64,000 nucleotides of DNA. It comes from Hydractinia symbiolongicarpus. Its lineage: Eukaryota > Cnidaria > Hydrozoa > Anthoathecata > Hydractiniidae. Shown here one piece after another: positions 1 through 12,700 of this stretch; the first letter of the stretch is position 1, and the number at the start of each line of letters is the position of its first letter. The notes under the pieces are model-generated. The model searched no databases. It saw nothing but the letters and a program-made list of their open reading frames with translations, and was not told where the DNA came from. The translations under genes were made by a program, and so were the position numbers. The DNA is taken from contig NC_079883.1 in NCBI RefSeq assembly GCF_029227915.1, forward strand, positions 28,708,001 to 28,772,000, given 5' to 3'.

Positions 1-544
1 AGCACAAACCACGATAGCCCACGATGCATATTTTGTTTAACAATCCTGGACTTTACGGCCATGTTTTGTGGACTACACAAACAAAAATTAAATATTACAC
101 CATGGCATCCATGATAGATCACTTCTATGGTAGAACAACAAAGATTGTATTATAGTTTATCAATTAAATTTAAAACCAACGGGAAAAAATAAATTAACAT
201 TTGTTGTTTAATTCGCTGTCATAAAGCTAGCTAATTGAATTTAATCTTTCATGAATCAAACAGCGTCAAAAAGGTATTAGGCGACTTCAACTTAATTACT
301 TGTTCTACAAGCGAAGTCGATAGTATTTTATGGTCAGTCAATCAACAAAAATAAAAAAAAAAGAATGTATATATGGTCAGAACAACAAGAAAAAAATAAC
401 ACTAGAGGAGGGTGTTTCGAAATGCATATTTTTGATTTATTTTCATCACGCATGCAATTAATATTTTTTTGTAGCAAAGAGAAAGTAATAATAATTTGTC
501 TTCTTAAAAAAAATGTAACTAGCTGTTAAACTGAAAAGATAAGA

Positions 545-755
545 ACACTTGCATGCCCAAAAACTTGTTTCGAAAGTTATACAGCAAGAATTATTCTTGT
601 GTTGTTTTGCAAGTTATACTGCAAGAGTTATTCTTGTGCTGTTTTTAAAGTTATACAGAATGTATATATACTTGTGTTGTTTTAACAGTTATATATACAG
701 CAAGCTGTATACTTGCGCTGTTTCGAAATATATTCTGCAAGTTATTCTTCTCCCA
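545..755. repeat. Degenerate tandem repeat, period about 40 bp
   Basis: Four or so imperfect copies built on a core like 'agttatacagcaag' followed by 'ttattcttgtgttgtttt'. The copies have diverged, so this is an old minisatellite. The 78-codon open frame across it is a by-product of the repeat and not a gene. Confidence 0.7.
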
Positions 756-1099
756 CTTACGATATCAAAAAAAAAGTTATTTTAATAAAAAATTTTAGCG
801 TTCTTTTTTATTGTTTTTGACAAAATATATTTACAAATTATAGTTTAGTTGACAATACAAGTCTTTTTCAGCATTAAAATTATATATTCAAAATTCATAA
901 AAAAGAAGGGTGTTACGAAGCGTATTCTACCTTGTTTTTATTATTTTTCCTGATATTATCGACTAAAATTCTTGCAGCATAGCATAATTTTAACATATAT
1001 AATAATCATAGCGAAGGAGGGTGTTACAACAATAATAATCTATCTTGTTTTTCACCTGTATTAATTTTAGCGAAAGTAGCTAATTGTTGTTATAAATCA

Positions 1100-1528
1100 C
1101 TTAAAATTTCAATTTTGTTTAACCTGCACTAATTATGGTTACACTAATTTAACTTTCCTGGACAAAATGACATTTCATAAAAAATACAATCGCATCCATA
1201 ACCAAAAAGTATACATCAAGCAAATGCTAAAACTATGCTGTGCTAAAATCGATAAAACCTGAAACAAACAAATTAACTTTAATGATAAAATTATACTGGC
1301 TATAGAAATCGTGGAGCTCGCAAAAAAGATTGTGGGACACACAATCCTACGTGGAGATAACAATGTTAGCGTAGTGACCAAGATAGAATATTTGAATGTT
1401 TGTCATGTATGTAAAGACCACGATTTTATCATTGTTTGTGTGCACCACGCTCTTTACGCAAACGCAATGTTAACAAACCTTTTCACAGTACTGTACCAAT
1501 ACATTCGTAATTGCCGTATCTTATGTTA
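1100..1528 (+). pseudogene. Possible decayed coding fragment, unidentified
   Basis: One frame stays open from about 1100 to the TAA at 1526-1528 except for a single TGA near 1262. Part of it looks protein-like, with LAKKIVGH followed by GDNNVSVVTK. The second stretch recalls the C-terminal DN(I/V)SV strand of PP2C-type phosphatases, but that is a weak resemblance. No flanking exon in the same style was found. It could be a relic, an exon of an unseen gene, or chance. Confidence 0.2.
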
Positions 1529-1659
1529 AAAAGTTGTAAGATGTTTAATATTTCATGAAAATTTGCCTAATAAATTCCATATGGAATTTAAATTTATTGA
1601 CTGCTCTGCTACGATGGCTCATTTTCTCCTCAAATGTAAAAGCATCTTCTATAATTCAC

Positions 1660-1735
1660 ACGGTTCTCTTCTGTATTTTCACACTTCTCTTCTGTATTCT
1701 CACACTTCTCTTCTGTACTTTAACACTTCTACTAC
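1660..1735. repeat. 22-bp tandem repeat, about three copies
   Basis: The unit 'cacacttctcttctgtattt' plus two bases recurs at a 22-bp spacing with small changes. It is pyrimidine-rich on the + strand. Confidence 0.75.
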
Positions 1736-2495
1736 TTAATATTTTATTCTAATACTTTCTCTTTACATCTGAAATTAAAATCTGTCTTGTGAATGTGATT
1801 AATTTACCAACAGCTTTATATTGCAGCAGATCCTAGTGCATGTGCATTTGCATGAATAAGTAATATGATGGTTAAGTTCAGCTCAGCAGCAAAGTAGCTA
1901 ATTTTATTTATCAATAGACTTTTATATAATTTAAAAAATGACTGTCCAGATTTCTCAAAATCATGGTAGAGTCTACCAAGCAACTACATGTTTTTTTTAA
2001 CGATATGCTTTATAAGAATATCAAGCAGGGATTTGAGGTTAAAAACAATAGATCTTTTGTTTAGAACAGGTAAGAATAAAGACCACCACCCCGGATGAAT
2101 TTATTACTTTTATCAAAAAAAGTTTTTATTAAAAAAGATAAGGAATGTCTTGATAAACCAAATACCACAATGTATTTTTATCTCGGTTTATATATACTTA
2201 GAATTTTGGAGAGTTATTAATTACTCAGAACACTTGAATTTTTTTCAAGGCTGGAAAATGGGATGTCATTTATTCAGCAAGTGAGTCATAATCCATCCAA
2301 ATTAATATTCTGGATCAGAACTGAATCTTTTCTTTTAAATTTTATTGGAAATATTGTAAACTTGGAATGGAAGAGAAATAAGAGAAGTTTTTTGACTAAG
2401 AGGAGAAGTGTTATATTAAGAAGAGAAGTGAGCCATAGGGGCTATCATACTCTACCTAATTCTCATTACATCTCTTACAATAACATGAAGCTTTC

Positions 2496-2864
<369 letters not shown>

Positions 2865-2969
2865 TGACTTTTGCAAAGTCGATTATTTTTCATAATTTTC
2901 TTCAACAAATCTATAATACATCACCTATTTACTAAACTTTGACAATATTGATGTCGAATGAAAGTCTCT

Positions 2970-3085
2970 ATAAAATTTTTGTTCTGTCTGTCTCTGCTCA
3001 AAATAGTACCTCAAGTAGCAGACACACAAAAGGATGGGCGACCCCGTGGATTTCACGGACCAGTGACTAGTTTCTATATATAAAC
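2970..3085. repeat. Fragment of the TCTG-containing dispersed repeat
   Basis: Starts near 'ttctgtctgtctctgctc' and ends 'gtggatttcacggaccagtgactagt'. The end matches the 3' ends of related pieces at 7712-7752, 24405-24433 and 47089-47115, all reading roughly 'gtggatttctatacgggccttatcgactagt' with changes. It is a short relic of the family described at 23706-24433. Confidence 0.5.
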
Positions 3086-3559
3086 CTAAATTCTCACTCA
3101 AGAAATATTCTGTGTTGCTGGACATGAGCATGTTTTGTTGTATATTTTCTATTGTATGTAAAAATAAAATGCAGATATTACTTAAATTCCTTGTAAAACA
3201 AGGTTACTACCATGTGGCAATGCAATGGGGGTGAGCCCAGTTTAACTTTTTACTTTCTTTTCCTAACTTGTAGCTTAGCTTAAATTTTTAATTTCTGAAA
3301 AATTCTCTTTGGAAAATATTCCAAAGTATTGCAATGGCAATCAATTTTTGAGTTAAGTGAAATTTTATTATTAGCTAAAATGCTGACGTCAGCAATGTTT
3401 TGTCTAACTTGTTTTACTTATAAGATATGGGCAACACTTGTGGTGTCTATAAACAATAAGTTTAATTCGGGGGATAAAATCACCAGCATTGGGGACCACC
3501 TCTGTCAGTAGGAATGGGTTAAGAGATTGTATAGATTTAGTTTTTATGCTTTGTTTTAG

Positions 3560-3778
3560 GTAAGCTCTTGTTTTTACCGAGAACAGTCAAAGAAAAGAAG
3601 TATTACATGGCTTGAAGTAGAAACCAGGCTGAGACTGGAAAGAATACAGAATCGTTATGAAGGCACTGATCCTAAAAAAGACACACTTTTTTGGCTAATC
3701 ACAACTGTTTACGATTCTTTTGAATCGTTTGTTATTCAGAATAAACAGGCAGAATTGTTAAATGCATTCTTGAAACAG
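3560..3778 (+). CDS. TRP gene exon: N-terminal cytoplasmic segment
   Basis: 219 nt, 73 codons in phase 0, between 'tttgttttag' and 'cag|gtatat'. It is rich in charged and aromatic residues (WLEVETRLRLERIQ, then LFWLITTVYDSFESF) and looks helical. I recognise no domain. It is placed in this gene because its phase matches the next exon and it lies on the same strand; an intervening ankyrin exon could have been missed in the 4-kb intron. Confidence 0.7.
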
Positions 3779-6700
3779 GTATATTATGTTACAAAATGTC
3801 TAAAATTAGTAACCATGTGCATAGGGTAATTTCAAATGTATGTGATCATAATTTGTTTAGGTTTCTATGCATAGGTTTTTTTACATTATTTGTTAATTCA
3901 TGTTAAAGAGTTGAAGTTCACAATAATTTTTGTTGTAATTGTTACATTATTTTACAAATTAGGTGAAGGCAACATAATTATAGTTGTTGTATGAGTCAGA
4001 ACAACATTGTTTTTTCGAAACACTAAAATTTTTTTAATCAAAAAAACTGCCACCCAGCAATTTTGATTTGTAGAGTACGTTTCATGAAAGTTTCAAAATT
4101 TAATCAACAGTTTCAAAAAAACGCAAAATACAGCTGTTGTTGCAAAAGCTTGCAAGAAAAAACTGTAAACTTGCTTTCTATATTATATTTGTCACCGACA
4201 AGCCCTCTTTTCCATGAAACCTTTATTGATGTGTAGATTATATATTTACCTGTTCAGTTATGCCACGACGAGTTGACCTTTTGGGAAATTGTTATTAGTA
4301 ATTTCTTAAATAGAATCAGCAAACGCGTCAGTCTTAATTAAATGGTGGATGAATTTTTTACTTATACATTGTTTTTTAAGCTATTTTTATAATATTGCAG
4401 AATTTTAAACCAATCAGGTATTTTTTTAACTTTTTTTACAAAAAAATTGCCACAAACCTTATGGCGTTAGGCACCAATGATGAGTTCTTACCCCAAGTGT
4501 TTTTATTGACATACTTTAAAGAGAACCCAAGGTATAAAATAATGTTGGACTTATATTATAGAGCTTAAAAAGTTAGCTAAAAAGTCTTTTTAAATTTTTT
4601 AAAAAGCTCTTTTCATTCTCAAGATATTCACATTTAAAGAATTTCAGATTTAATTATGCTGCATGAATTATTATGTCATATTTCAGTAATAGCAAATTTT
4701 GACATTTTCTTTCATTAGTAATTTTGGACTTGTTAAGGGGTGTGCATTCAAACTTTCTTAAAGGCATAGATATTATGAAGGTTAATTGATTAACATTAAT
4801 TTTTTATTCTAAAATGACACTCGTCCTAACCTCATAAATTTTTTGCTGACGACCCAATAAGTTAGGCTCTGCATGTCGGTTTACAATCAAATTTGGTGAG
4901 TAAACATACAGGACCTATAAAATTTTATTGAATCTCTTTAACCCTATTCGGTCTGGGGGGGGGGGGGAGGGGGGGGGCGGATTCCGCCCCCCCCTGACGG
5001 TTTTTTTTTAATAACTCCTGATTGCTTTCTTATATGGCTATGATACTTACTGAGTTTCAACATTTATCTATTAGACACCTGCATGCTAAATTTTTAGGTC
5101 CCATACCTTTCAGAGGCTTTGATATTTGCCATTACTCGAAACTGCCCCTAAAATCTCTATAAAATCCTTATAATGGGGAAAATATAATAAATCCTGTTAG
5201 GATTATCCTTAGAACTTGAAACTTGCAACACAACTTTGTTTCATCAAGAAGAATCATTTTAAAAATTCCCTCTAGAACAAAAGTAATTATATTTTAAGCA
5301 GATAGTGGCATTTTTAACAATTTTCAAGCTTCTGATGACGTCACAGAAAATGTGCTGACGTAAGCAAATATTTATTGCCGCCATTTTGTTCCTTTTATGA
5401 CGTACTATAAGTGTGCCAAGTTTGATTCAATTTGAACAATCCTATGAAAAGTTATTAAGGGGGGGGCGAAATCCGCCCCCCCCCCCCCCGTCATAGTATG
5501 TTCGAAAAACCTCGGACCTAGGGTTAAAGGATGGTTTATAACTCGATTTTTCAATTTTTTTCTCAATGACAGTTCCTGCTGGTGGCATACTTGCGCCCCT
5601 TGCAAAGTTATTCTTGTTAGACCCAGTCTTTTTGTTTTTACGTGATCTGTTGAAAAAGAAGTATTTTGCTAGGAAAAAAGATTTTTAAAAACATATCAAA
5701 AAATAATTAAGTTTGGTTCTCCTTTTGATCTTTAAAGCTTTCTTCTATTATCTTCTATTATAATAATAAGAATACACAGGCCAGTTGTTATTTTAACATG
5801 TGCATAAACTACAAATCAACCCTGAGTACAGCCCCTGATGGCCCTAATAATATTTAAGGAAAAAATCATGCTGATGTCAACAACAATCAAAATTGTTCTA
5901 GGCCACTTCAAACAAATGTAGTCAAATCATTTGATTTCGATGAAATTCTAACATGTGCAATAATATTTTTTTCTCGTTCTATGGACATCAATTGAGTGGT
6001 TGATGTTGATTAATTTCAAAAATAGGATTGATTTCTACTTTTTATTAATAGATTTAACTTTAACCAAAGTATGGTCTCGTCTTCATATTTCTAAAATAAA
6101 TTAAAACACTAGTACAACTATTCAGTACTCCAAGTGAAAAGCATAGAAACAGATTAACAGAGATTCTGAAGACATTTTTGCTTCAAAGATAAATCAATAG
6201 ATAAAAATAACAAAAGAAAACTATAGGCTTACGAATAGAGAATTTTCCTAATCTCTATAAAAATACAAAGATTGTGACCGTCTGTCTGTGACAGGCATAG
6301 TGTATGTGTTCTTTGAAATCGATGAAATTTTCTTCGATGTTGTCAGAAAATGTCCAATTTGCCAGAAATAACACGGCAGGTTTACATCACATGATCAAAT
6401 GACACAACTTTAAAAACACACACAAAGAAAAGAATGGTCCCTTTGTCTTGAAAAAGGTGCAAAAAGTGAAAAAGTAAAAAACATATCTGAAAAATATGCA
6501 AAAGTCCAAGTGAAGAATGGTTAGATTTTAAAGTGGATAGAAATTCGGAAAAAGTAAGTTTTTATGTCCCTAGAGCTGCCTGTTTCTTTTTAATGTAGCA
6601 CACCTAAAATTGTCAAGAAGAATCACATTTTTAGACAGCCATTTTAAGCCTTAATTTCTTAAAGTTTTATATTTTACCACGTTTTTAATACGATAATAAA

Positions 6701-9700
6701 AAAGCAAGCATATTTGTTTACATTTTTTGCATAAATAATGTGTCCCCTGGTGGGTAACTAAATGTATCCCAAAATTCAAAATGCTACACTAAGCTGTTTA
6801 GCTTGCTACTAAACAAATTTGCTTGCAGAACAGAAAATTTTAGTTTAACTTACTGCAAATATCATATTTTTACATTACTATTGTTTCTTTTTATGTGTAT
6901 TTTACTAAGCATAAATAGCTATCTAGCTATTTACGTCTCTCCAGTTTGACTATATTTAAGTGGGTGCCTTAGCTACTGTAGCTAGTTCAAGGTTTAAGCT
7001 TCATAGCTAGCTCATAGCTAACGTTTTTTCCCTCTTTTTTAGCTGTTCATAGCTATATACCTTGTCGAACTTGGGGATTTTATCTAAGCACAAATTATGA
7101 TTTATAAGCTGCAAAATCTTTTAAAGAGTTATTGAACTTTTTGATAGTGTAAGGACATTTTTATGCCTATAGAGTGTAATTTTTCTCACGTTTTCTGTAA
7201 ACTTTACAAGGGGTCACATGCAATATAACAAGAGGAACATTATTTGTATAATTTAAAATGTGTGTGTTAATTGGAGGTAGGAGCCAGCATGTAAATTGCA
7301 TTGTTAAACAGTTAATTTTTACATTTTGTGTATATGTATGGTATGGAACGACACAATCACTTAATAAGCTGTATATATTTGAGATGTGTTACTTCTGTTG
7401 GTGTTATTATCGGTGTTGTAACTGTCGATGTATGTTGTGACGTTCAGTGTTGTTATAGTTGGTTTTGTGACTGACAGTGTTGTGACTATGGGTGTTGTAA
7501 CTTTTTATCAACTACATTCACCTTGCAAGCTGTTGCTTTTTTTTTGTTTTTTTTTTGTTTTTTTGTGTAAGGTTGAGATGAGAGGATTGAATGTGATTTG
7601 ACACATTTTGTGTATATTTTGTTAACTTTTTTGGTAAAGGGCAGTATTCAATATACTGAAATATTTGCTGATGTCATCAAAATCAATGAACATAGCATTT
7701 CTATTGTTCTTCTACCTATATGGAGGTTTCTATGGGCCTTATTGACTAGTTATATACATAAACCTTTATTTATTCTGTATAGCTATCTGCCTTTGTCAAA
7801 ATCTTATTAAAGGAGGATTACCAAGGATATCCTCTATTTCCACTTAATGAAAATGACAGAGACCTTGATGATGGCGATGATAATAATGAGCGAACTGATG
7901 ATGATAGAAAATATGCTTTCATGGTGCGCCTTCCTTCAGATCTTACTGGGAAAGTTCGAACAAGTGTATTGCATATTGCTGCTTCTAAGAACCTCTGTGA
8001 AATTGCATCATTTTTCTTAAAATTATATCCGAAATCTATATATCGTAAAGATGTACCTGAAACTGGACGGAAAAGAATGGCAGTTGAATATGCTATGGAT
8101 CATCAAAAAGATGAAGTTTGTTGTATAATTATGAAGGCAATGGTAAATGAAAGGTAGAAACACTTTTCTTATGAAAACGCTTAAATTTTAGCTGAGGCTG
8201 AATGTGCTTGTATATTCTATACTTTCTCAATCTCCAATGTTCTAATTGTATTACTAGAAAAGTATGATCAGTGGCTGGTAATGTGTTCTCCATTTTTTGC
8301 AAAATCTTAAACTTAACTTTCTTAAAGTTTTGGTTGTTGTCATAAAGAGAACTGTGTGTACCAGTACGTTATAAACCACATGCAAATTCATACTTTTAAT
8401 AAGTAATTTCAAAATTGTTTTCCTTCTTCTCGTACAAGTTTTGTTTTGAGAAAGAAATGGATCAATTGTTTTCAGAGTGCGCAATCTTTTCATTGGTAAT
8501 CATGGAAGTCCATCAAGATATAAATTTGGAGATATAATCACTGATTCAAGTATGAAGGTATATATAAGATGTATTTATTGATTGTGCATGTTTGCAATGG
8601 AAGGCTTTGATGTCCCCTGTTGTTACACATATTCACTTATACTAATTGAAATTGACTGATTATGGTTATTGCTCAAGATCCTATTCCCTTTAAAGATACA
8701 GCATTGTCAGTCATTGAACTTTTTATTAACAATGAATGTTGCCTGTCTGTCGGCCAAAACCCGGTCAAACTTTTGAATTAAAGTGACACATAAGGTTGAT
8801 TTTTGTTAACTTAGCGACGTACGAATTCCCGTGGATTTTCTACGTGCTGATGACTACAGTTACTAAAAAATAAGATGCAAATTGAAATGTGAATTTTTTT
8901 AAAAAAATATTTTACATTCATGTCATATGCATCTGTATTTTAGGCTAGCATGTGTTTTGCTTCTGGGAAATTAATATGATTAAAACAAAACGGTTTAATA
9001 CTGTATATTTTTAGAAAACTGTTTTATGTGTGTTGGATTCGTGTGTCAACCCAAACTTTCCATATCATTGGGAAGACCCAACCAAAAAGGAAGAACGAGA
9101 AGAAAGAGGTGAGGAAGCGTGGATTAATATTCCTGGCGTTCCCTTGCGATACAATTTCTTCTTCGAAATACTTGATGGAGATGAAAACGGACGCCCTGCC
9201 AGAATCTTCACAGAAGGTAATAAAATTGGAGTTAAGAATGAGTATTTTAAACATCGAACACCATCTCCATTGCAAGTCATTGCAAATAATGCTGACAACA
9301 AAAACCTTCAGGTTAGTGTTATAAATGCAAAACAAATTGTCATTTAAAGTTGTAAAAGTACTAGATTCTTGGTTGTTCTATATTAATGCGTGCGGAAAGG
9401 AATTCTCCTGGATTTTGCGAATTTCATCCATATTCGTGTAAATTTTGGATGCGCAAGAATTCTTAGAAAAGGTCAATTTGGTCAGACCTAAAATAAGTCT
9501 TTAAAAATTACTAAAAATGACTTATTTGCTTTAATTAATTTCGCGAAGCTTTTAAAAAAACAACAGGATTTTTTTTGGTTTTTTTTATAGTTTTTTTCAG
9601 TGAATTTTTTTTTTGTAGTTGATTAAAATAATAACGAGCATCTGCGTGGAATGAGTTAGTTCAATTAAAGGCTACACAATGAAATGGCAAAAAAACTTAA

Positions 9701-12700
9701 AATAGTTCAATTACGTACAAAAATCTCATATCTCGACATAACCGATTTGCGAAATTAAGCTAAACTTTGTGAAGTTCATTTCTTTCTTACCTCACGAAAT
9801 TATTGTTATTTCTGTCCAAATTCTTTGAATTTGTTGATCCCAACAAATTCTGTGATTCCTTTTGTATCAACGAAAGTGTAATAAGTAATTTCTATTGAAA
9901 ACTTGTTATGTTTTCCTAGGATCCAATTAAACACATGGCCGTGAGACAGCTAGTTCGTCATAAGTGGGAGAAGTATGGAAAACGCTTAATCATGTTAGTA
10001 TCTTGTCATTACTAATTGTTTGCTTGTTATATAATTTCTAGTAAGTAAGGTGTCGCTCGATGAAACTCAGTTTTCAATTTATGTGATAAAAAAAGCAATG
10101 CCACTTGCACCCCATCATTTTAACTCACTGTTAGTTATTCAGCTTCGATCTTGCTATGCCAATTTGACTGATTATGCGTCTAAACATTTTATAACATTTT
10201 TGATTGCTAATGAATTTCCACACGTGCAAGTGGTTGGAAGTGACAAACATCTTAATAGAAAAGTTAATTTGTATATTGTGTGATGGCTTGCTCTAGAAAA
10301 GCAATACAAAAATCTGAATACTTTTCTTAGTGCTGGTGTTATCCAAAATGGACTAACCTTGTACCTGCATGTTATATCATTTTTATTCCTTCGTATTTAG
10401 TAATTTTTCGTTTCTTTAGGAAAAACTTTGGTTTTTATCTGTTGTTTTTGGTTTTGATGTCATGTGCTTTACTACTTGGTGCAGAATCAAAGGATCCACT
10501 GAAATATCCTCAGGCTGTCGATAAGTTTCGGTTTTTTTGTGAGATTGGAACATTACTCTTCACAGCTTTCTACATTTTCTCTGAAGTGGATCAGTGTTTA
10601 AAGTGAGTTCAAATTTAAACTTTTACACTACTATAAACACATGAAATTCTCCAACTCTTTTAAATCTTGCACATTTCCATAAGTTTTTATTTTATTTTCC
10701 CTGCAATTAAATTTTTGTGAAACAGTTTCTAAAACAAAGCATTAATTTTAGTTCTAATGAACTTTATAATAATTTAATAATTTAATAATTTTAGTCCTAA
10801 TGAACTTTATAATAATTTAATAATTTAATAATTTTAGTCCTAATGAACTTCGCAAACTTTGCTAAAAAAGGAAATTGATGATATTTTGTCTCAATGTAAC
10901 ACTTTTCCTCACTTTTTTTGCAAGAAACGTATAAAATAAAGACTGCTAAAGTTGGAATTCACTGATATATTAAGGGCCAGAATAACTCAAAAGAAGAAAA
11001 GATAGTTACAGGAAATAATTTCGCAAAATTGACAAACATTTGTGAATATTAATTGACTTAGGGTAATTAAAATAACGATAGATTGCAAAAATCTCACAAC
11101 AAGTAATAACTTGTTGTACAAGTTTGTTTATTTTCTGTATCCAAAACTTTTTAAAACCAAGCATCTAGTGTTCAAGCTGAAAATAGAAGGCTTTCACTGC
11201 GACCATGAAGGTCCTGTAACTGGTTTTCAGGTAGCTGTATAAAATCAAAAATTTGTAGACATCATTTCCATGTTCATAACACTAAAAAAGTGGAAGACGG
11301 TAACGGTAACGGTAACAAATTTCTGTTTAGAGAGTTTGAAATATACATCAAAGATTGGTACAATTTTTTTGATGTTTTTGGCCTGGTATCGATAGTTGCG
11401 TTGATACCATGCCGTTTGTCGAGTGCTCTCACTGTTACACGTGGTTTTGCAACAGCTGCGTTTTTCATCAACTTTATTCGAGTGTTTAAATATTTCCCAG
11501 CATTCAAGTAAGTGTATAATATCAACTTTAAATAAAATCTTATAATACCCTTTTATCCTTCAGGTGTGTTTTACTTATTTGTCCGATGAGCCCGGTGAAT
11601 CTTTCTCTGCTCACAATGGTTGAATAGAGCTCATCTAGAACCTAAGTGGCGCTTTCTAAACTTTTAAAATTTTGTTACTTTTAGAGAATATGGCATTTAC
11701 GCCAAAACTTTTGCTACAATTTTCTACACTGATATACGAAAGTTTGCGGTGGTATTTTCCGTCGTGTTGGTGGCGTTTGCTGGCAGCGTTTTCATCGCTT
11801 TGGCAGCTTCGAATGCATTTGACGATAACTTTAAGTAAGTTTGTTTATGGAAACGTTTTGTAGCAAAACTACTTTCTCCTGGCTTGGTATGATGTAGAGA
11901 ATACTTTTTAGTGGTTTAGGTTAGGTTGTTATTTAAGCATGCCATCCTAATACAATAATAACCGATTATTACCGATTACCGATGATTAGGTCGGTGCAAT
12001 GACTGATGGTACTTTGGTACAGCACGGGATAATCGGTTGTTATTGTATTTGTTAACCATCTAAGTTGATAATAAAAAATAAAACTTTTGATTTAGTGTTC
12101 TTATATTAATATGATTTACTAGCACTACTTCTTTCGTTAACACATTCGAGGTGAAAATTCGAAACAGTCCTGTCTAAAAACTGAAACATTCTATGCAAAA
12201 ATCAAAAGTCCCTATAGAATAAATCCTTGTAAACAAAACATTATGATGTTCGAATCTTACAGAACAATGTGAAAAGTTAACTAGCTAACCAAGAATAAGA
12301 TAGGCTTCAACGATTTTGTATTGCCTATATAACCAAAAAGCCAAAGGAGCTAGTTAACTGGCTATGTTTAAGAAGCATCCAGACAGAATGTTAAGAATCT
12401 GGTTATTTTAACAGTAAAACTTGACATTGTTGTTTCTATGCTATGAAAATTTTTTCATCGATAAATGTTTTGTAGGAGTTAGATATATAATCTTTCCAAT
12501 GCTTCCTAAAACTTGTTTTTCGTGCTTGTTTACATTTAGGCTACCATTTTTCTTGACGACAGGCAATACCGCTCCATATCGGCCCGTCGTCAAGAGCGCT
12601 TAACCAACCAGAATGCCTAAAAACTCGTATCGCCCGCTTGCAAAATTCAGACGGTTAAAAAAATTAAAGAATAAATATAGTTATTCCAGGACTGCGTTTT

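Larger units (their letters stand above)
3779..7782 (+). other. 4.0-kb intron of the TRP gene
   Basis: No convincing exon seen. It contains a complete piggyBac-like MITE (4938-5527), TCTG-repeat fragments (about 6240-6320 and 7690-7752) and T-rich, TGT-rich low-complexity sequence at 7380-7570. The exon acceptor at 7782 ('ttattctgtatag') lies 30 bp after the last fragment, so the repeat supplies much of the sequence just before the splice site. Confidence 0.6.
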
